A stretch of DNA of 64,000 nucleotides. It comes from Bacteroidota bacterium. GTDB lineage: Bacteria > Bacteroidota > Bacteroidia > Sphingobacteriales > Sphingobacteriaceae. The notes beneath the pieces are model-generated. The model did no database searches and had not been told where the DNA came from. It was given only the letters and a program-made list of their open reading frames with translations. The DNA lies in the NCBI GenBank assembly GCA_013286565.1, contig JABDFM010000003.1, positions 1 to 64,000 of the forward strand, given 5' to 3'. Below, one piece after another: positions 52,139 through 61,468 of the stretch (the stretch's first letter is position 1; each line of letters starts with the position of its first letter). Both the position numbers and the translations under genes were made by a program.

Positions 52139-54001
52139 ATGAAAAAAATTCTCCTCCTGATCGGGCTGGCGCTACTTTGCGGCAACCTTTATGCCCAAGA
52201 CTCGCTTTACATCCGTCAGAATTATACCAAGATGGAAAAGTACATCACCATGCGTGATGGTAAGCGTTTGTTCACTTCCATTTATCTGCCTAAAGATCAG
52301 TCTAAAAAATATCCCATACTGATGACGCGCACGCCTTATTCTGTGGCCCCTTATGGCGAAAATGAGTATAAAAAAATGCTTGGGCAGAATATGCTGTTTA
52401 CAAAATCGGGCTTTATTTTTGTTTACCAGGATGTGCGCGGCCGCTGGATGAGTGAGGGCAATTTTATAGATGTGCGCCCGATCATCGATAACAAAAAAAC
52501 CAATAATGATGTTGACGAAAGCTCGGATACTTATGACACGATCGATTGGCTGATAAAGAACCTGCCCAATAATAACGGGCGCGTGGGTATCGAGGGTATC
52601 TCCTATCCCGGTTTTTACTCCACCGCTTCGTTGCCGTATGCGCACCCGGCGCTTAAAGCTGTCTCGCCGCAGGCCCCGGTAACCGAATGGTTCATCGGTG
52701 ACGATTTCCACCATAATGGCGCTCTTTTTTTAATGGACGCCTTCGCATTCATTACCAGCTTTGGCGTACCGCGCCCTGCACCACTGATGCGTTCGCAGTT
52801 TAAAAATGGCATCAAATTTCACGAAAAGGACAACTATAAATTTTATCTTGATATGGGTCCTCTGCCAAATTATAAGAAACGATATTTTGGTGATTCGGTG
52901 AAATTTTGGGATAATATGATGGCGCATCCTAATTATGATTCGTTTTGGCAGGGGATGAATATCCGCCCGCATTTAAAAAACATTACACCTGCCACAATGG
53001 TGGTAGGCGGCATGTTTGATGCTGAAGATTGCTTTGGCGCGTTGCATGTTTACAAAGCCCTCGAAGAGCAAAACCCACAAACACATAAAAATATGCTGGT
53101 GATGGGGCCCTGGTACCACGGAGGATGGGAAGGCGAAGGTCAATTCTTCGGTGATCAAAACTTCGGACAAAAAACCGGCGAATGGTTCAGGGAAAATATG
53201 GAGCTGCCGTTCTTTAATTATTATTTGAAAGACGAAGGCGCTATGGATCTGCCGGAGGCTGCCATATTTGTTACCGGCTCAAACGAGTGGCACAAGTTTA
53301 ACACCTGGCCTCCAAAAAACACAACGGAAAAAACAATGTATCTGCAGGCTAATGGCAAGCTATCATTTGAGAGTCCAAAAACCGCCGTTAGTTATGATGA
53401 ATATGTGAGCGACCCCAACTCGCCGGTACCTTACCAGGATGGCATACAGGAGCGCCGGACCAGGGAATATATGCTGGATGATCAGCGTTTTGCAGGTCGC
53501 CGCCCCGATGTTAAGGTTTACCAGACCGATACTTTAAAAGAAGATATTACTTTAACAGGCCCGGTACTGGCCGACCTGTTTTCGTCAACTACGGGCACTG
53601 ATGCCGATTACGTGGTGAAACTGATCGATGTTTTTCCTGATAATTACCCTAATCCAAAACCAAATACCAAAAACGTGACGATGGCCGGCTACGAAATGCT
53701 GGTTCGCGGCGAAATATTCAGGGGACGGTATCGCAACTCGTTTGAGAAACCTGAGGCCTTTGTGCCAGGTAAGGTAACCGAAGTTAAATACAACCTGCCC
53801 GATGTGGCCCATACTTTCAAAAAAGGGCACCGCATTATGATACAGGTACAAAACTCATGGTTTCCTTTAGCCGACCGTAACCCGCAAAAATTCATAGATA
53901 TTTATCATGCTACGGATGCTGATTTTCAAAAAGCAACCATCAGGATCTATCATGACACCAAGGCGGCTTCAAACGTAAAGGTTACTGTATTAGAACAATA
54001 A
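52139..54001 (+). CDS. CocE/NonD-type hydrolase (S15 family), secreted
   Basis: 620-residue alpha/beta hydrolase of the X-Pro dipeptidyl-peptidase (S15)/cocaine esterase family. A signal peptide (LLLIGLALLCGNLYA) precedes the catalytic domain with MRDGKRLFTSIYLPKD, YQDVRGRW, the nucleophile Ser155 in GISYPGFYS and GMFDAEDCFGA. The C-terminal jelly-roll domain has FSSTTGTDADYVVKLIDVFP and MIQVQNSWFPL. Peptidase or acylase activity in the periplasm is likely; the substrate is open. A hairpin follows the gene. Confidence 0.93.
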   Translation: MKKILLLIGLALLCGNLYAQDSLYIRQNYTKMEKYITMRDGKRLFTSIYLPKDQSKKYPILMTRTPYSVAPYGENEYKKMLGQNMLFTKSGFIFVYQDVRGRWMSEGNFIDVRPIIDNKKTNNDVDESSDTYDTIDWLIKNLPNNNGRVGIEGISYPGFYSTASLPYAHPALKAVSPQAPVTEWFIGDDFHHNGALFLMDAFAFITSFGVPRPAPLMRSQFKNGIKFHEKDNYKFYLDMGPLPNYKKRYFGDSVKFWDNMMAHPNYDSFWQGMNIRPHLKNITPATMVVGGMFDAEDCFGALHVYKALEEQNPQTHKNMLVMGPWYHGGWEGEGQFFGDQNFGQKTGEWFRENMELPFFNYYLKDEGAMDLPEAAIFVTGSNEWHKFNTWPPKNTTEKTMYLQANGKLSFESPKTAVSYDEYVSDPNSPVPYQDGIQERRTREYMLDDQRFAGRRPDVKVYQTDTLKEDITLTGPVLADLFSSTTGTDADYVVKLIDVFPDNYPNPKPNTKNVTMAGYEMLVRGEIFRGRYRNSFEKPEAFVPGKVTEVKYNLPDVAHTFKKGHRIMIQVQNSWFPLADRNPQKFIDIYHATDADFQKATIRIYHDTKAASNVKVTVLEQ

Positions 54002-54049
54002 TTATATTTTGATTACACTGATTTTGGAAAGATTACACCGATAACTCGG

Positions 54050-54083
54050 TATAGCGGCGGGTTTGAAACCCACCGCTATATTT
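54050..54083 (+). terminator. Hairpin terminator/repeat after the CocE-type gene
   Basis: TATAGCGGCGGGTTT (54050-54064) pairs with AAACCCACCGCTATA (54066-54080) with one mismatch, followed by TTTATT. It lies between the CocE-type gene and the first M1 peptidase gene. Confidence 0.65.
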
Positions 54084-54116
54084 ATTAATTTGGCCGTTCG
54101 AATTAAAAACCATAAT

Positions 54117-55784
54117 ATGAAGAAATTGATCGCTCTTGTGGCGGCGTTGGGCCTGTTCTGTAGCTATACTCAGGCGCAACTTTTAGAAGAGAAAACCAAA
54201 TTTACCCATGCCGATACTTTGCGGGGCACTCTTTCGCCTTTACGCGCCTGCTACGACATTAATTATTATCACCTGGATGTGAGGTTTGATATTGATAATA
54301 AATTGATCAGTGGCAGCAACCTGTTCAAGTTTACCGCAACACAGGATTTTACTAAACTACAGTTCGACCTGTTTGCTAATCTTACTGTTGATAAAGTAAT
54401 TTATAAAGGTAAAGGCCTGATTTATAAACGTGACGGCAATGCAGTGTTTGTGACCTTCCCTAAAAAAATCAGTAAAGGCAGCAAAGAGGAATTTACCGTT
54501 TATTATTCCGGCCATCCTACCGTTGCAAAAAACGCACCCTGGGATGGCGGCATCAGTTATGCCAAAGATACATTAGGCAAGCCCTGGGTGGCTACCAGCT
54601 GTGAAGGCCTTGGGGCAAGTGCCTGGTGGCCAAATAAGGATCACTTATCCGATGAAGTGGATAGTATGATGATCAGCATCAGCGTGCCTACTGGACTCAA
54701 AGATGTATCCAATGGTCGTTTACGTAAGGTAACCGACCTGGGCAATGGCTATACCAAATTTGATTGGTTTGTAGCCAACCCTATTAACAATTATGACGTT
54801 GCCGCTAACATTGGCGATTATACCGAATTTAAGGATACCTATGATGGCGAGAAAGGTAAGCTTGATCTCGATTTCTGGGTGCTGCCGCAGGATCTGGAAA
54901 AGGCAAAGGCCCAGTTTGGGGCCAATGTAAAACCTATGCTGGCTTCGCACGAGCACTGGTTTGGGCCGTACCCGTTTTATGAGGATAGCTATAAACTGGT
55001 AGAAACCCCTTATTTGGGTATGGAGCATCAAAGCGCGGTGGCTTATGGCAATCATTTCCTGAACGGTTACCTGGGCTTTGATATGTCAGGTACGGGCTGG
55101 GGGGCAAAATGGGACTATATCATTATACACGAGAGCGGGCACGAATGGTTCGGCAATAGCATTACAGCGAAGGACCTGGCCGATATGTGGATACACGAAA
55201 GCTTTACCTGCTACTCTGAATCTTTATTTGTTGAGAGCCAGTTTGGTAAACAGGCCGGGCAGGAGTATGTGAAAGGGCTTCGCCAGGGGATTCAAAATAA
55301 AAGCACTGTCGTAGGTGTTTATGGCGTAAACAAAGAAGGTGCCGAGGATATGTACCCGAAGGGTGCTGTTTTACTCAATATGGTTCGTACTATTATTAAT
55401 GATGATGATAAATGGCGCAATATCCTGCGTGGTTTAAATAAAACCTTTTATCATCAAACGGTTACTTATGATGATATCATCAATTATATCAACGCACAGG
55501 CTGGCATGAATTTATCACCGGTATTTGATCAATATCTGCGTTATAAAGGCCTGCCAACCCTGCAAGTTACCTGGCAGGATGGAAAACCTTATTGCAAATG
55601 GATAGCCGATGCCAAAGGCTTTGCTATGCCGGTACGGGTAAAGATAAAGGGTGGGGAATACAAATTCATCACCCCTACAACCACCCTGCAACCGCTTGAC
55701 CTGCCCGGAGCCGATAAGGATAATCTGGAAGCCGATACTTTCAATTACTATATCAAGCTTTCGGGTATTGGGAAAGGTGGGTGA
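54117..55784 (+). CDS. M1 family metallopeptidase, secreted (copy 1)
   Basis: 555-residue zinc aminopeptidase-like enzyme. A signal peptide (LIALVAALGLFCSYTQAQ) is followed by an N-terminal beta-sandwich domain (YHLDVRFDIDNKLISGSN). The catalytic domain has LGMEHQSAVAYGN, the variant of the GxMEN substrate motif, and HESGH (338-342) with EWFGN and the third zinc ligand Glu in WIHESFTCYSE. It lacks the long C-terminal ARM-type domain of large M1 enzymes. ATG 54117 is used rather than TTG 54063. The next gene is a close paralogue. Confidence 0.93.
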   Translation: MKKLIALVAALGLFCSYTQAQLLEEKTKFTHADTLRGTLSPLRACYDINYYHLDVRFDIDNKLISGSNLFKFTATQDFTKLQFDLFANLTVDKVIYKGKGLIYKRDGNAVFVTFPKKISKGSKEEFTVYYSGHPTVAKNAPWDGGISYAKDTLGKPWVATSCEGLGASAWWPNKDHLSDEVDSMMISISVPTGLKDVSNGRLRKVTDLGNGYTKFDWFVANPINNYDVAANIGDYTEFKDTYDGEKGKLDLDFWVLPQDLEKAKAQFGANVKPMLASHEHWFGPYPFYEDSYKLVETPYLGMEHQSAVAYGNHFLNGYLGFDMSGTGWGAKWDYIIIHESGHEWFGNSITAKDLADMWIHESFTCYSESLFVESQFGKQAGQEYVKGLRQGIQNKSTVVGVYGVNKEGAEDMYPKGAVLLNMVRTIINDDDKWRNILRGLNKTFYHQTVTYDDIINYINAQAGMNLSPVFDQYLRYKGLPTLQVTWQDGKPYCKWIADAKGFAMPVRVKIKGGEYKFITPTTTLQPLDLPGADKDNLEADTFNYYIKLSGIGKGG

Positions 55785-55792
55785 AGCCTCAC

Positions 55793-55820
55793 CCCAACCC
55801 CTCTCCGGGTGGAGAGGGGC
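55793..55820. repeat. CCCCTCTCC/GGAGAGGGG hairpin
   Basis: CAACCCCTCTCC and GGAGAGGGGC around GGGT, followed by TTTAAAAAAA, nine bases after the stop of the first M1 gene. Same family as 43264-43292. It could act as a terminator. Confidence 0.6.
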
Positions 55821-55830
55821 TTTAAAAAAA

Positions 55831-55925
55831 TGTCATTTCGAACGAGGAACGAGGAGAAATCTTATAAAATTGAAATGCGGACTATGCATGTCGTTTAAGA
55901 TTCCTCTCTATCGTTCGAAATGACA
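55831..55925. repeat. GAACGAGG inverted-repeat element, copy 3
   Basis: TGTCATTTCGAACGAGGAAC at the left end and TCGTTCGAAATGACA at the right, with AAATCTTA / TTTAAGATT inside. It separates the two M1 peptidase genes. Confidence 0.85.
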
Positions 55926-55948
55926 TCGTGTTCAGTAATAAAACAAAA

Positions 55949-57607
55949 ATGAAAAAAAATCTCTTTTTAACCTTTTTATTGGCAGCTCTTCTGAGCAATT
56001 ATTCATTTGCCCAACTCGGCACCGACAAAGAAACCTTCACGCGCGCTGATTCGCTTCGTGGTTATTTATCGCCATTGCGTACCTGTTACGACATCAATTA
56101 CTACCATTTGGATGTGAAGTTTGATATCCCAAATAAGTTCATCAGCGGCAACGTGCTGTTTAAGTTTACGGCTACACAGGATTTTACCAAATTGCAGTTC
56201 GATCTTTTTTCAAACCTTAAAGTTGAAAAGATAATTTATAAAGGAAAAGAACTGACTTATACCCGCGAGTTCAATGCCGTATTTATAACTTTCCCGAAAA
56301 CTATTGTTAAAGACAGCAAGGATGAATTCACCGTTTACTATTCCGGCAACCCAACCATAGCTAAACGCGCTCCCTGGGATGGCGGGGTAGAATATAATGT
56401 TGATTCATTAGGTCATTCGTGGGTGTCCACAGCTTGCCAGGGAATGGGTGCCAGTGTTTGGTGGCCCAATAAAGATCAGCAAGCCGACGAGGTGGATAGC
56501 GCCCTCATCAGTATCAGCGTACCAACAGGATTGAAAGATGTATCCAATGGACGCTTGCGTAAAGTGACTAAACTAAAAGATGGGTATACACGGTTCGACT
56601 GGTTTGTGGCTAATCCCATCAACAATTATGATATTGAAGCCAATATTGGCGACTATGCCCATTATAGTGATACTTACGATGGTGAAAAGGGAAAATTGAC
56701 ACTGGATTTCTGGCCGCTAAGCTATAACCTGGACAAAGCCAAAAAGCAATGGGGCGAAAACACAAAACCCATGCTCAGCGCTTTTGAACACTGGTTTGGC
56801 CCTTATCCTTTTTATGAGGATGGCTATAAGCTAATAGAAACGCACCACCTCGGCATGGAGCACCAGAGCGGAACCGCTTATGGCAACCATTTTCATAACG
56901 GCTACTTAGGTAACGATCTTTCAGGCACGGGCTGGGGGTTGAAATGGGACTTCATCGTAGTGCACGAAAGCGGGCACGAGTGGTTCGGTAATAACATCAC
57001 CTCAAAGGACCTGGGTGATATGTGGATTCATGAAAGCTTTACCAATTATTCCGAATCGTTGTTTATCGAAAGCCGCTGGGGCAAACAGGCTGGGCAGGAA
57101 TATGTGCATGGCACACGCACCAGGATCGCAAATGACCGCCCGATCGTCGGCCCATATAATGTCAACAAAGAAGGTTCTGGCGATATGTATTACAAGGGCG
57201 GTAACATGCTCAATATGATACGTACGATCATTAATGATGACGGAAAATGGCGCAATATCCTGCGTGGCCTCAACAAAACCTTTTATCACCAGACAGTTAC
57301 CTATGATGATATTGTAAATTATATCAACAAAGAAGCAGGTATTAATCTGTCGCCCTTGTTTGACCAATACCTGCATTATAGAAATATCCCGATACTGGAA
57401 TTTATAACCCGTGATGGAAAGCTTTATAGCCGATGGATAGCCGATGCTAAAGGCTTTAATATGGCTGTTAGGGTAAAATTAAAGGGCGGGGAATACCAGT
57501 TTATCAGCCCTACAACCAAGTTTACACCCGTAAGTATCGAAGGTGCAACAAAAGATAATATTGAGGTAGATACCTTTAATTATTATATCGGGGTGCTGGT
57601 GGAGTAG
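55949..57607 (+). CDS. M1 family metallopeptidase, secreted (copy 2)
   Basis: 552-residue paralogue of the preceding gene, alike over its full length (for example CYDINYYHLDVKFDI and ILRGLNKTFYHQTVTYDDI). A signal peptide (LFLTFLLAALLSNYSFAQ) precedes the beta-sandwich and the catalytic domain with LGMEHQSGTAYGN, HESGH (339-343) and WIHESFTNYSE. Start at ATG 55949. Differences cluster in the mid region (SYNLDKAKKQWGENTK versus PQDLEKAKAQFGANVK). The stop TAG touches the first base of an inverted-repeat element. Confidence 0.93.
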   Translation: MKKNLFLTFLLAALLSNYSFAQLGTDKETFTRADSLRGYLSPLRTCYDINYYHLDVKFDIPNKFISGNVLFKFTATQDFTKLQFDLFSNLKVEKIIYKGKELTYTREFNAVFITFPKTIVKDSKDEFTVYYSGNPTIAKRAPWDGGVEYNVDSLGHSWVSTACQGMGASVWWPNKDQQADEVDSALISISVPTGLKDVSNGRLRKVTKLKDGYTRFDWFVANPINNYDIEANIGDYAHYSDTYDGEKGKLTLDFWPLSYNLDKAKKQWGENTKPMLSAFEHWFGPYPFYEDGYKLIETHHLGMEHQSGTAYGNHFHNGYLGNDLSGTGWGLKWDFIVVHESGHEWFGNNITSKDLGDMWIHESFTNYSESLFIESRWGKQAGQEYVHGTRTRIANDRPIVGPYNVNKEGSGDMYYKGGNMLNMIRTIINDDGKWRNILRGLNKTFYHQTVTYDDIVNYINKEAGINLSPLFDQYLHYRNIPILEFITRDGKLYSRWIADAKGFNMAVRVKLKGGEYQFISPTTKFTPVSIEGATKDNIEVDTFNYYIGVLVE

Positions 57608-57701
57608 TCTGAACCATGATTTACCTGATTTATAGATTACCTTGATTTATGATCTAAAATAATCATGAAAATCCTTGAATCGGGTAAATCATGGTTCAGA
57701 C
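57607..57701. repeat. GTCTGAACC inverted-repeat element, copy 2
   Basis: GTCTGAACCATGATTTACC at the left and GGTAAATCATGGTTCAGAC at the right are perfect inverted copies, with a second inverted pair inside. Its first G is the last base of the M1 stop codon. It lies between convergent genes, like copy 1 at 14650-14734. Confidence 0.88.
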
Positions 57702-57703
57702 AA

Positions 57704-57736
57704 AAAAGAGCGACAGGTTAACCCTATCGCTCTTTT
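57704..57736. terminator. Bidirectional terminator between M1 peptidase and PDH E2 genes
   Basis: The AAAAGAGCGA / TCGCTCTTTT stem carries an A-run before and a T-run after, so it can stop transcription from both sides. Confidence 0.8.
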
Positions 57737-57777
57737 CTTATCTTGATTCTTGGCTCTTGATTCTTGGTTCTACAAAC

Positions 57778-59445
57778 CTACACCAGTAAACGTACCGGCT
57801 CTTCCAACAACGATTTCAGTGTTTGCAGGAATGCGGCACCTGTTGCGCCGTCAACCACGCGGTGATCGCAGGTAAGGGTTACTTTCATTACATTGCCTGG
57901 TACTACAGCGCCGTTCTTCACAACCGGTACCTGCTGGATACCGCTAACTGCTAAGATACATGAATCAGGCGGATTGATAATGGCAGTAAACTCATCCACA
58001 CCAAACATGCCTAAGTTAGATATGGTAAAAGTTGAACCTTCCCAATCAGATGGCTGCAACTTTTTGGCTTTGGCTTTTTGTGCATAGTCCTTCACTTCGG
58101 CAGATATCTGGCTTAATGATTTACCATCAGCAAAACGTACCACCGGAACCAACAAACCTTCTTCGACCGCTACAGCAACGCCGATGTTCACGTGCTCATT
58201 GGTACGGATGCTTTCGCCCAGCCATGATGAATTTACGGCAGGATGTTGTTTAAGGGCAACCGCACAGGCTTTCAGCACCAGGTCGTTAAAGGATATTTTA
58301 ACAGGTGCATACTCGTTCATTTTAGCACGGGCAGCAACAGCCTGGTCCATATCTATCGATAGGGTAATATAAAAATGCGGGATAACAAAGCTTTCAGTCA
58401 AGCGGCGTGTGATGGTTTTGCGCATCTGGCTAACCGGCTTGTCGGTATATTTTTCCTGCCCGATGTATTGCGGGATTGGTTTAGCAGCAGGAGCTTCTTT
58501 AGCTGCAGGAGCGGAAGCAGTAGTTGCAGCAACGGCTGGTGCCGGAGCAGCAGCTTTAGCCGCAGGTGTATATTCTTCAACATCCTTTTTTATGATGCGC
58601 CCGCCTTCGGCAGAGCCTTTTACATCATTCAGGTTGATGCCTTTATCTTTAGCTATTTTACGTGCTAAAGGTGATGCCTTAACACGGCTGTCATCAGAAG
58701 ATGTTGCAGCATGTGCTTCTTCCTTGGCGGGCTCAGCAGCCGCTTCTTTAGGTGCTTCTGCTTCAGCTGCCGGAGCAGTTCCTCCTTGCGCCTCGCCCCC
58801 TCCGTCTTGCAACAAAGGTGTAATATCAGTACCTTCCTTACCTACAATAGCGATGATACCATTCACAGGTGCGGCTTCTCCCTCTTTAGGGCCGATGTAT
58901 AAAAGTGTACCTGTTTCGTAACCCACAACTTCCATAGTAGCCTTATCGGTTTCCACATCAGCTAATGAGTCATCAGATTTTACTTTATCACCAACTTTAA
59001 AATTCCATTTATTGATCACGCCTTCCGTCATGGTATCACTCAGGGCAGGCATGCGTATTACGGTAGCAGGTATTTTAGAAGTATCAACTTTCGGAGCTGC
59101 AGTAGCAGCAGGCTTTTTATCTTCAACAGGTGCAGGGGCAGCTTCTTTCTTTTCTTCGGCGGCAGGTGCAGGGCTATCAGCTGATAATGCTGCTTTATAA
59201 TCCTCGCCTTCTTTACCTATCACCCCTATAACTGCGTCAACAGGTACCGATTTACCTTCTTCTACACCAATATATAATAAGGTGCCGTCCTGGTACGATT
59301 CAAAATCCATCGTGGCTTTGTCAGTCTCGATCTCGGCCAATACATCGCCCGATTTTACCTTGTCACCCACTTTTTTATGCCATTTCGCCAATACCCCTTC
59401 GGTCATGGTATCGCTCATTTTAGGCATTTTAACTACTTCGGCCAT
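57778..59445 (-). CDS. pdhC: Pyruvate dehydrogenase complex E2, dihydrolipoyl acetyltransferase
   Basis: 555-residue E2 core. Two N-terminal lipoyl domains carry the lipoylated lysines Lys43 (ETDKATMDF) and Lys168 (ETDKATMEV). Ala/Pro/Glu-rich flexible linkers follow each domain. A peripheral subunit-binding domain lies near 258-295 (SPLARKIAKDKGINLNDV), and the catalytic domain ends in DHRVVDGATGA with His528. E2 transfers the acetyl group to CoA. It follows the E1-alpha gene after 43 bases, in one operon; E1-beta is elsewhere. Confidence 0.95.
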   Translation of the reverse strand: MAEVVKMPKMSDTMTEGVLAKWHKKVGDKVKSGDVLAEIETDKATMDFESYQDGTLLYIGVEEGKSVPVDAVIGVIGKEGEDYKAALSADSPAPAAEEKKEAAPAPVEDKKPAATAAPKVDTSKIPATVIRMPALSDTMTEGVINKWNFKVGDKVKSDDSLADVETDKATMEVVGYETGTLLYIGPKEGEAAPVNGIIAIVGKEGTDITPLLQDGGGEAQGGTAPAAEAEAPKEAAAEPAKEEAHAATSSDDSRVKASPLARKIAKDKGINLNDVKGSAEGGRIIKKDVEEYTPAAKAAAPAPAVAATTASAPAAKEAPAAKPIPQYIGQEKYTDKPVSQMRKTITRRLTESFVIPHFYITLSIDMDQAVAARAKMNEYAPVKISFNDLVLKACAVALKQHPAVNSSWLGESIRTNEHVNIGVAVAVEEGLLVPVVRFADGKSLSQISAEVKDYAQKAKAKKLQPSDWEGSTFTISNLGMFGVDEFTAIINPPDSCILAVSGIQQVPVVKNGAVVPGNVMKVTLTCDHRVVDGATGAAFLQTLKSLLEEPVRLLV

Positions 59446-59488
59446 ATACTATTGATGAATAGTTTGTTTAAATCTTTGTTATTATAAA

Positions 59489-60484
59489 TTAGCTCATGAT
59501 AAAAGGGTAATCCTTTTCTACATACACATCAGTGTACAGTTCGGATGCCTCAGGCCATGGCGACTCTTCTGCAAATTTTACAGATTCATCTACTTCGGCC
59601 TTCACTTTTTCTTCTATCTGCTCAAACCATGCTTCGTCAGCATATTTCTCTGTTAATATGGTATGCTTAACGGCATCGATAGGGTCTTTCGCCTTGTAGC
59701 TTTCCAGTTCTTCTTTGGTGCGGTATTTCTGCGGATCAGACATCGAGTGCCCTTTATAACGATAAGTACGCATTTCAAGGAAAGTCGGCCCTTCACCTGC
59801 ACGCGCACGTGCAACAGCTTCGTCCATGGCATTATGCACTGCTACCGGATCCATACCATCAACTGCTGATGAGGGGATACCATAAGGTAAGCCCAGTTTA
59901 TAGATATCGGTTTGTATGGTAGTACGTTCAACCGAGGTACCCATAGCATAACCATTGTTTTCGCAAACAAATATTACCGGCAGTTTCCAAAGGGCAGCCA
60001 TATTGAACGTTTCGTTCAGGGCTCCCTGGCGTACGGCTCCGTCGCCCATGTAGGCTACGTTTACAAACTCGGTGCCTTTATACTTTTCAGCAAATGCGAT
60101 ACCTGCCCCTAACGGGATCTGGCCGCCCACAATACCGTGGCCACCATAAAAATGTTTCTCTTTCGAGAACATGTGCATGGAACCACCTTTGCCTTTTGAG
60201 CAACCGGTAGCCTTGCCATACAGTTCGGCCATAATGGAATTGGACGAAACGCCTTTGGCGATCGCATGGGCATGATCACGATAAGCGGTGATCAAACTAT
60301 CTTCGGGTTTAAGTACCGACATTGCACCGGCAAGCACTGCTTCCTGCCCTATATATAAATGGCAAAATCCGCGGATCTTTTGCTGGCCATATAACTGTCC
60401 TGCTTTTTCTTCGAACTTGCGCATCAGTAGCATCGACTCATACCACATCAGGTAGGTGTCTTTATTTATTTCGATTGAACTCAT
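59489..60484 (-). CDS. pdhA: Pyruvate dehydrogenase E1 component, alpha subunit
   Basis: 331-residue thiamine-diphosphate enzyme subunit that decarboxylates pyruvate and acetylates E2. The ThDP/magnesium motif runs from GDGAVRQGALNETFNMA to CENN. The phosphorylation-loop region reads RTYRYKGHSMSDPQKYRTKEE, and HMFSKEKHFYGGHGIVGGQ is typical. It needs a separate beta subunit, not present here. It is the first gene of the pdhA-pdhC operon, with a TAGATTTG -7 element 36 bases upstream. Confidence 0.95.
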   Translation of the reverse strand: MSSIEINKDTYLMWYESMLLMRKFEEKAGQLYGQQKIRGFCHLYIGQEAVLAGAMSVLKPEDSLITAYRDHAHAIAKGVSSNSIMAELYGKATGCSKGKGGSMHMFSKEKHFYGGHGIVGGQIPLGAGIAFAEKYKGTEFVNVAYMGDGAVRQGALNETFNMAALWKLPVIFVCENNGYAMGTSVERTTIQTDIYKLGLPYGIPSSAVDGMDPVAVHNAMDEAVARARAGEGPTFLEMRTYRYKGHSMSDPQKYRTKEELESYKAKDPIDAVKHTILTEKYADEAWFEQIEEKVKAEVDESVKFAEESPWPEASELYTDVYVEKDYPFIMS

Positions 60485-60519
60485 TTGTTAAACGATCAAT
60501 TTCTGTTATGGAGAAAGCG

Positions 60520-60527
60520 CAAATCTA
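60520..60527 (-). promoter_or_regulatory. -7 element before pdhA
   Basis: Minus-strand TAGATTTG matches TAnnTTTG, predicting a leader of roughly 28 bases. The -33 region reads TTTC rather than TTTG at the usual 20-base spacing. Confidence 0.45.
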
Positions 60528-60712
60528 ATTATATCCTTGAAAATATCGAAACTGCAACAAATTTGTTGTGAAGATTTATTTTGGAGCGAGTCAAATGGTC
60601 ACAATAAGGCTATTGTATTACAAAACAATTAGTTAATTTTTTTAATTGTGTAACCATTTTAATTTTCTCTTCGTATAAGGGATTACGATATTTTAAAAAA
60701 AGCTGTCATTAA

Positions 60713-60743
60713 TTTGTAATTCTAAAAAAATAGAATAGTTTTG
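60713..60743 (+). promoter_or_regulatory. Promoter of the NlpC/P60 gene
   Basis: TTTG (60713-60716), 19 bases, TAGTTTTG (60736-60743): textbook Bacteroidota spacing. Start near 60750 gives a leader of about 67 bases. Confidence 0.65.
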
Positions 60744-60816
60744 CAGCCAACGAAAGACAAAATGTCTTGTTTAATAACACTCTGTTGTCCCTAACTCAAC
60801 AAAGAAAAAAGATTAA

Positions 60817-61386
60817 ATGAAGAAAATTGTATTAGCCATTGTCCTTATCCTCAGTATATTTGTAGCGCAGGCTCAGACAAAAAATGCACCGAGCCAGCCT
60901 GAAAAAACCACCGATGAACAGGACGGTTTAGTAAAAGACTACTTCTCTCAAATAATGGGTGTCGCTTTATCGACCACCTCTAACGTAAAACTTTTTCAAT
61001 TTGTATATGACTGGATCGGCACACCATACCATTTTGGCGGCGATTCAAGAAAAGGCATCGATTGCTCGGCATTTACAAAAGAATTGTACAGTAAAGTATT
61101 CAATCTTACCATCAAACGTAACTCACGCGATATTTTTAGTATGGTAAGCCCGGTTCGCAGGGAAGAGTTACAAGAAGGCGACCTGGTTTTTTTTAAAATA
61201 CACAGCCGCAGTATAAGCCACGTAGGCATATATTTAGGCAACAACAGGTTTGCACATGCCTCGTTAAGAGGTGTGGCTATCAACAGCCTGGATGACGACT
61301 ATTACGGTAAGCACTTTTATAAAGGCGGTCGATTGCTTGATGCTTTCAAAAAGCAGATAGAAGATTCGCCGGATGACGCCCATTAG
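60817..61386 (+). CDS. NlpC/P60 family cell-wall peptidase
   Basis: 189-residue secreted C40 peptidase that cuts peptidoglycan stem peptides. A signal peptide (IVLAIVLILSIFVAQAQ) is followed by a linker and the papain-like domain. The catalytic Cys83 is in GIDCSAFTKELY and His135 in ISHVGIYLGNNRF; the third polar residue should be the His of RFAHAS. The GTPYHFGGDSRKG segment is typical. Its own terminator follows at 61398. Confidence 0.92.
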   Translation: MKKIVLAIVLILSIFVAQAQTKNAPSQPEKTTDEQDGLVKDYFSQIMGVALSTTSNVKLFQFVYDWIGTPYHFGGDSRKGIDCSAFTKELYSKVFNLTIKRNSRDIFSMVSPVRREELQEGDLVFFKIHSRSISHVGIYLGNNRFAHASLRGVAINSLDDDYYGKHFYKGGRLLDAFKKQIEDSPDDAH

Positions 61387-61397
61387 CCCCCTCTAAA

Positions 61398-61421
61398 TCT
61401 CCCCCGGTAGGGGAGACTTTT
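61398..61421 (+). terminator. Terminator of the NlpC/P60 gene
   Basis: TCTCCCC / GGGGAGA stem with a CGGTA loop, followed by CTTTTT, 12 bases after the stop. Confidence 0.75.
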
Positions 61422-61435
61422 TAATATATTATTCT

Positions 61436-61465
61436 ATCCTTTCTAAACCGAAAGGATTTTTTTTT
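61436..61465 (+). terminator. Terminator-like hairpin ending at the capA start
   Basis: ATCCTTTC / GAAAGGAT stem with a 6-base loop and nine T residues that end three bases before the capA ATG (61469). The stem also contains AAAGGA, the only Shine-Dalgarno-like sequence here. It may be an attenuator of capA or a second terminator of the NlpC gene. Confidence 0.7.
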
Positions 61466-61468
61466 GTC

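Larger units (their letters stand above)
60485..60816. other. Divergent control region of pdhA and the NlpC/P60 gene
   Basis: 332 AT-rich bases with no gene. They contain the minus-strand -7 element at 60520-60527 and the plus-strand promoter at 60713-60743. No operator palindrome was seen between them. Confidence 0.6.

Noticed and set aside
52172..52714. 180-codon minus-strand frame opposite the CocE-type gene
   Set aside because: Antisense shadow of a gene with a signal peptide and a full catalytic motif set.
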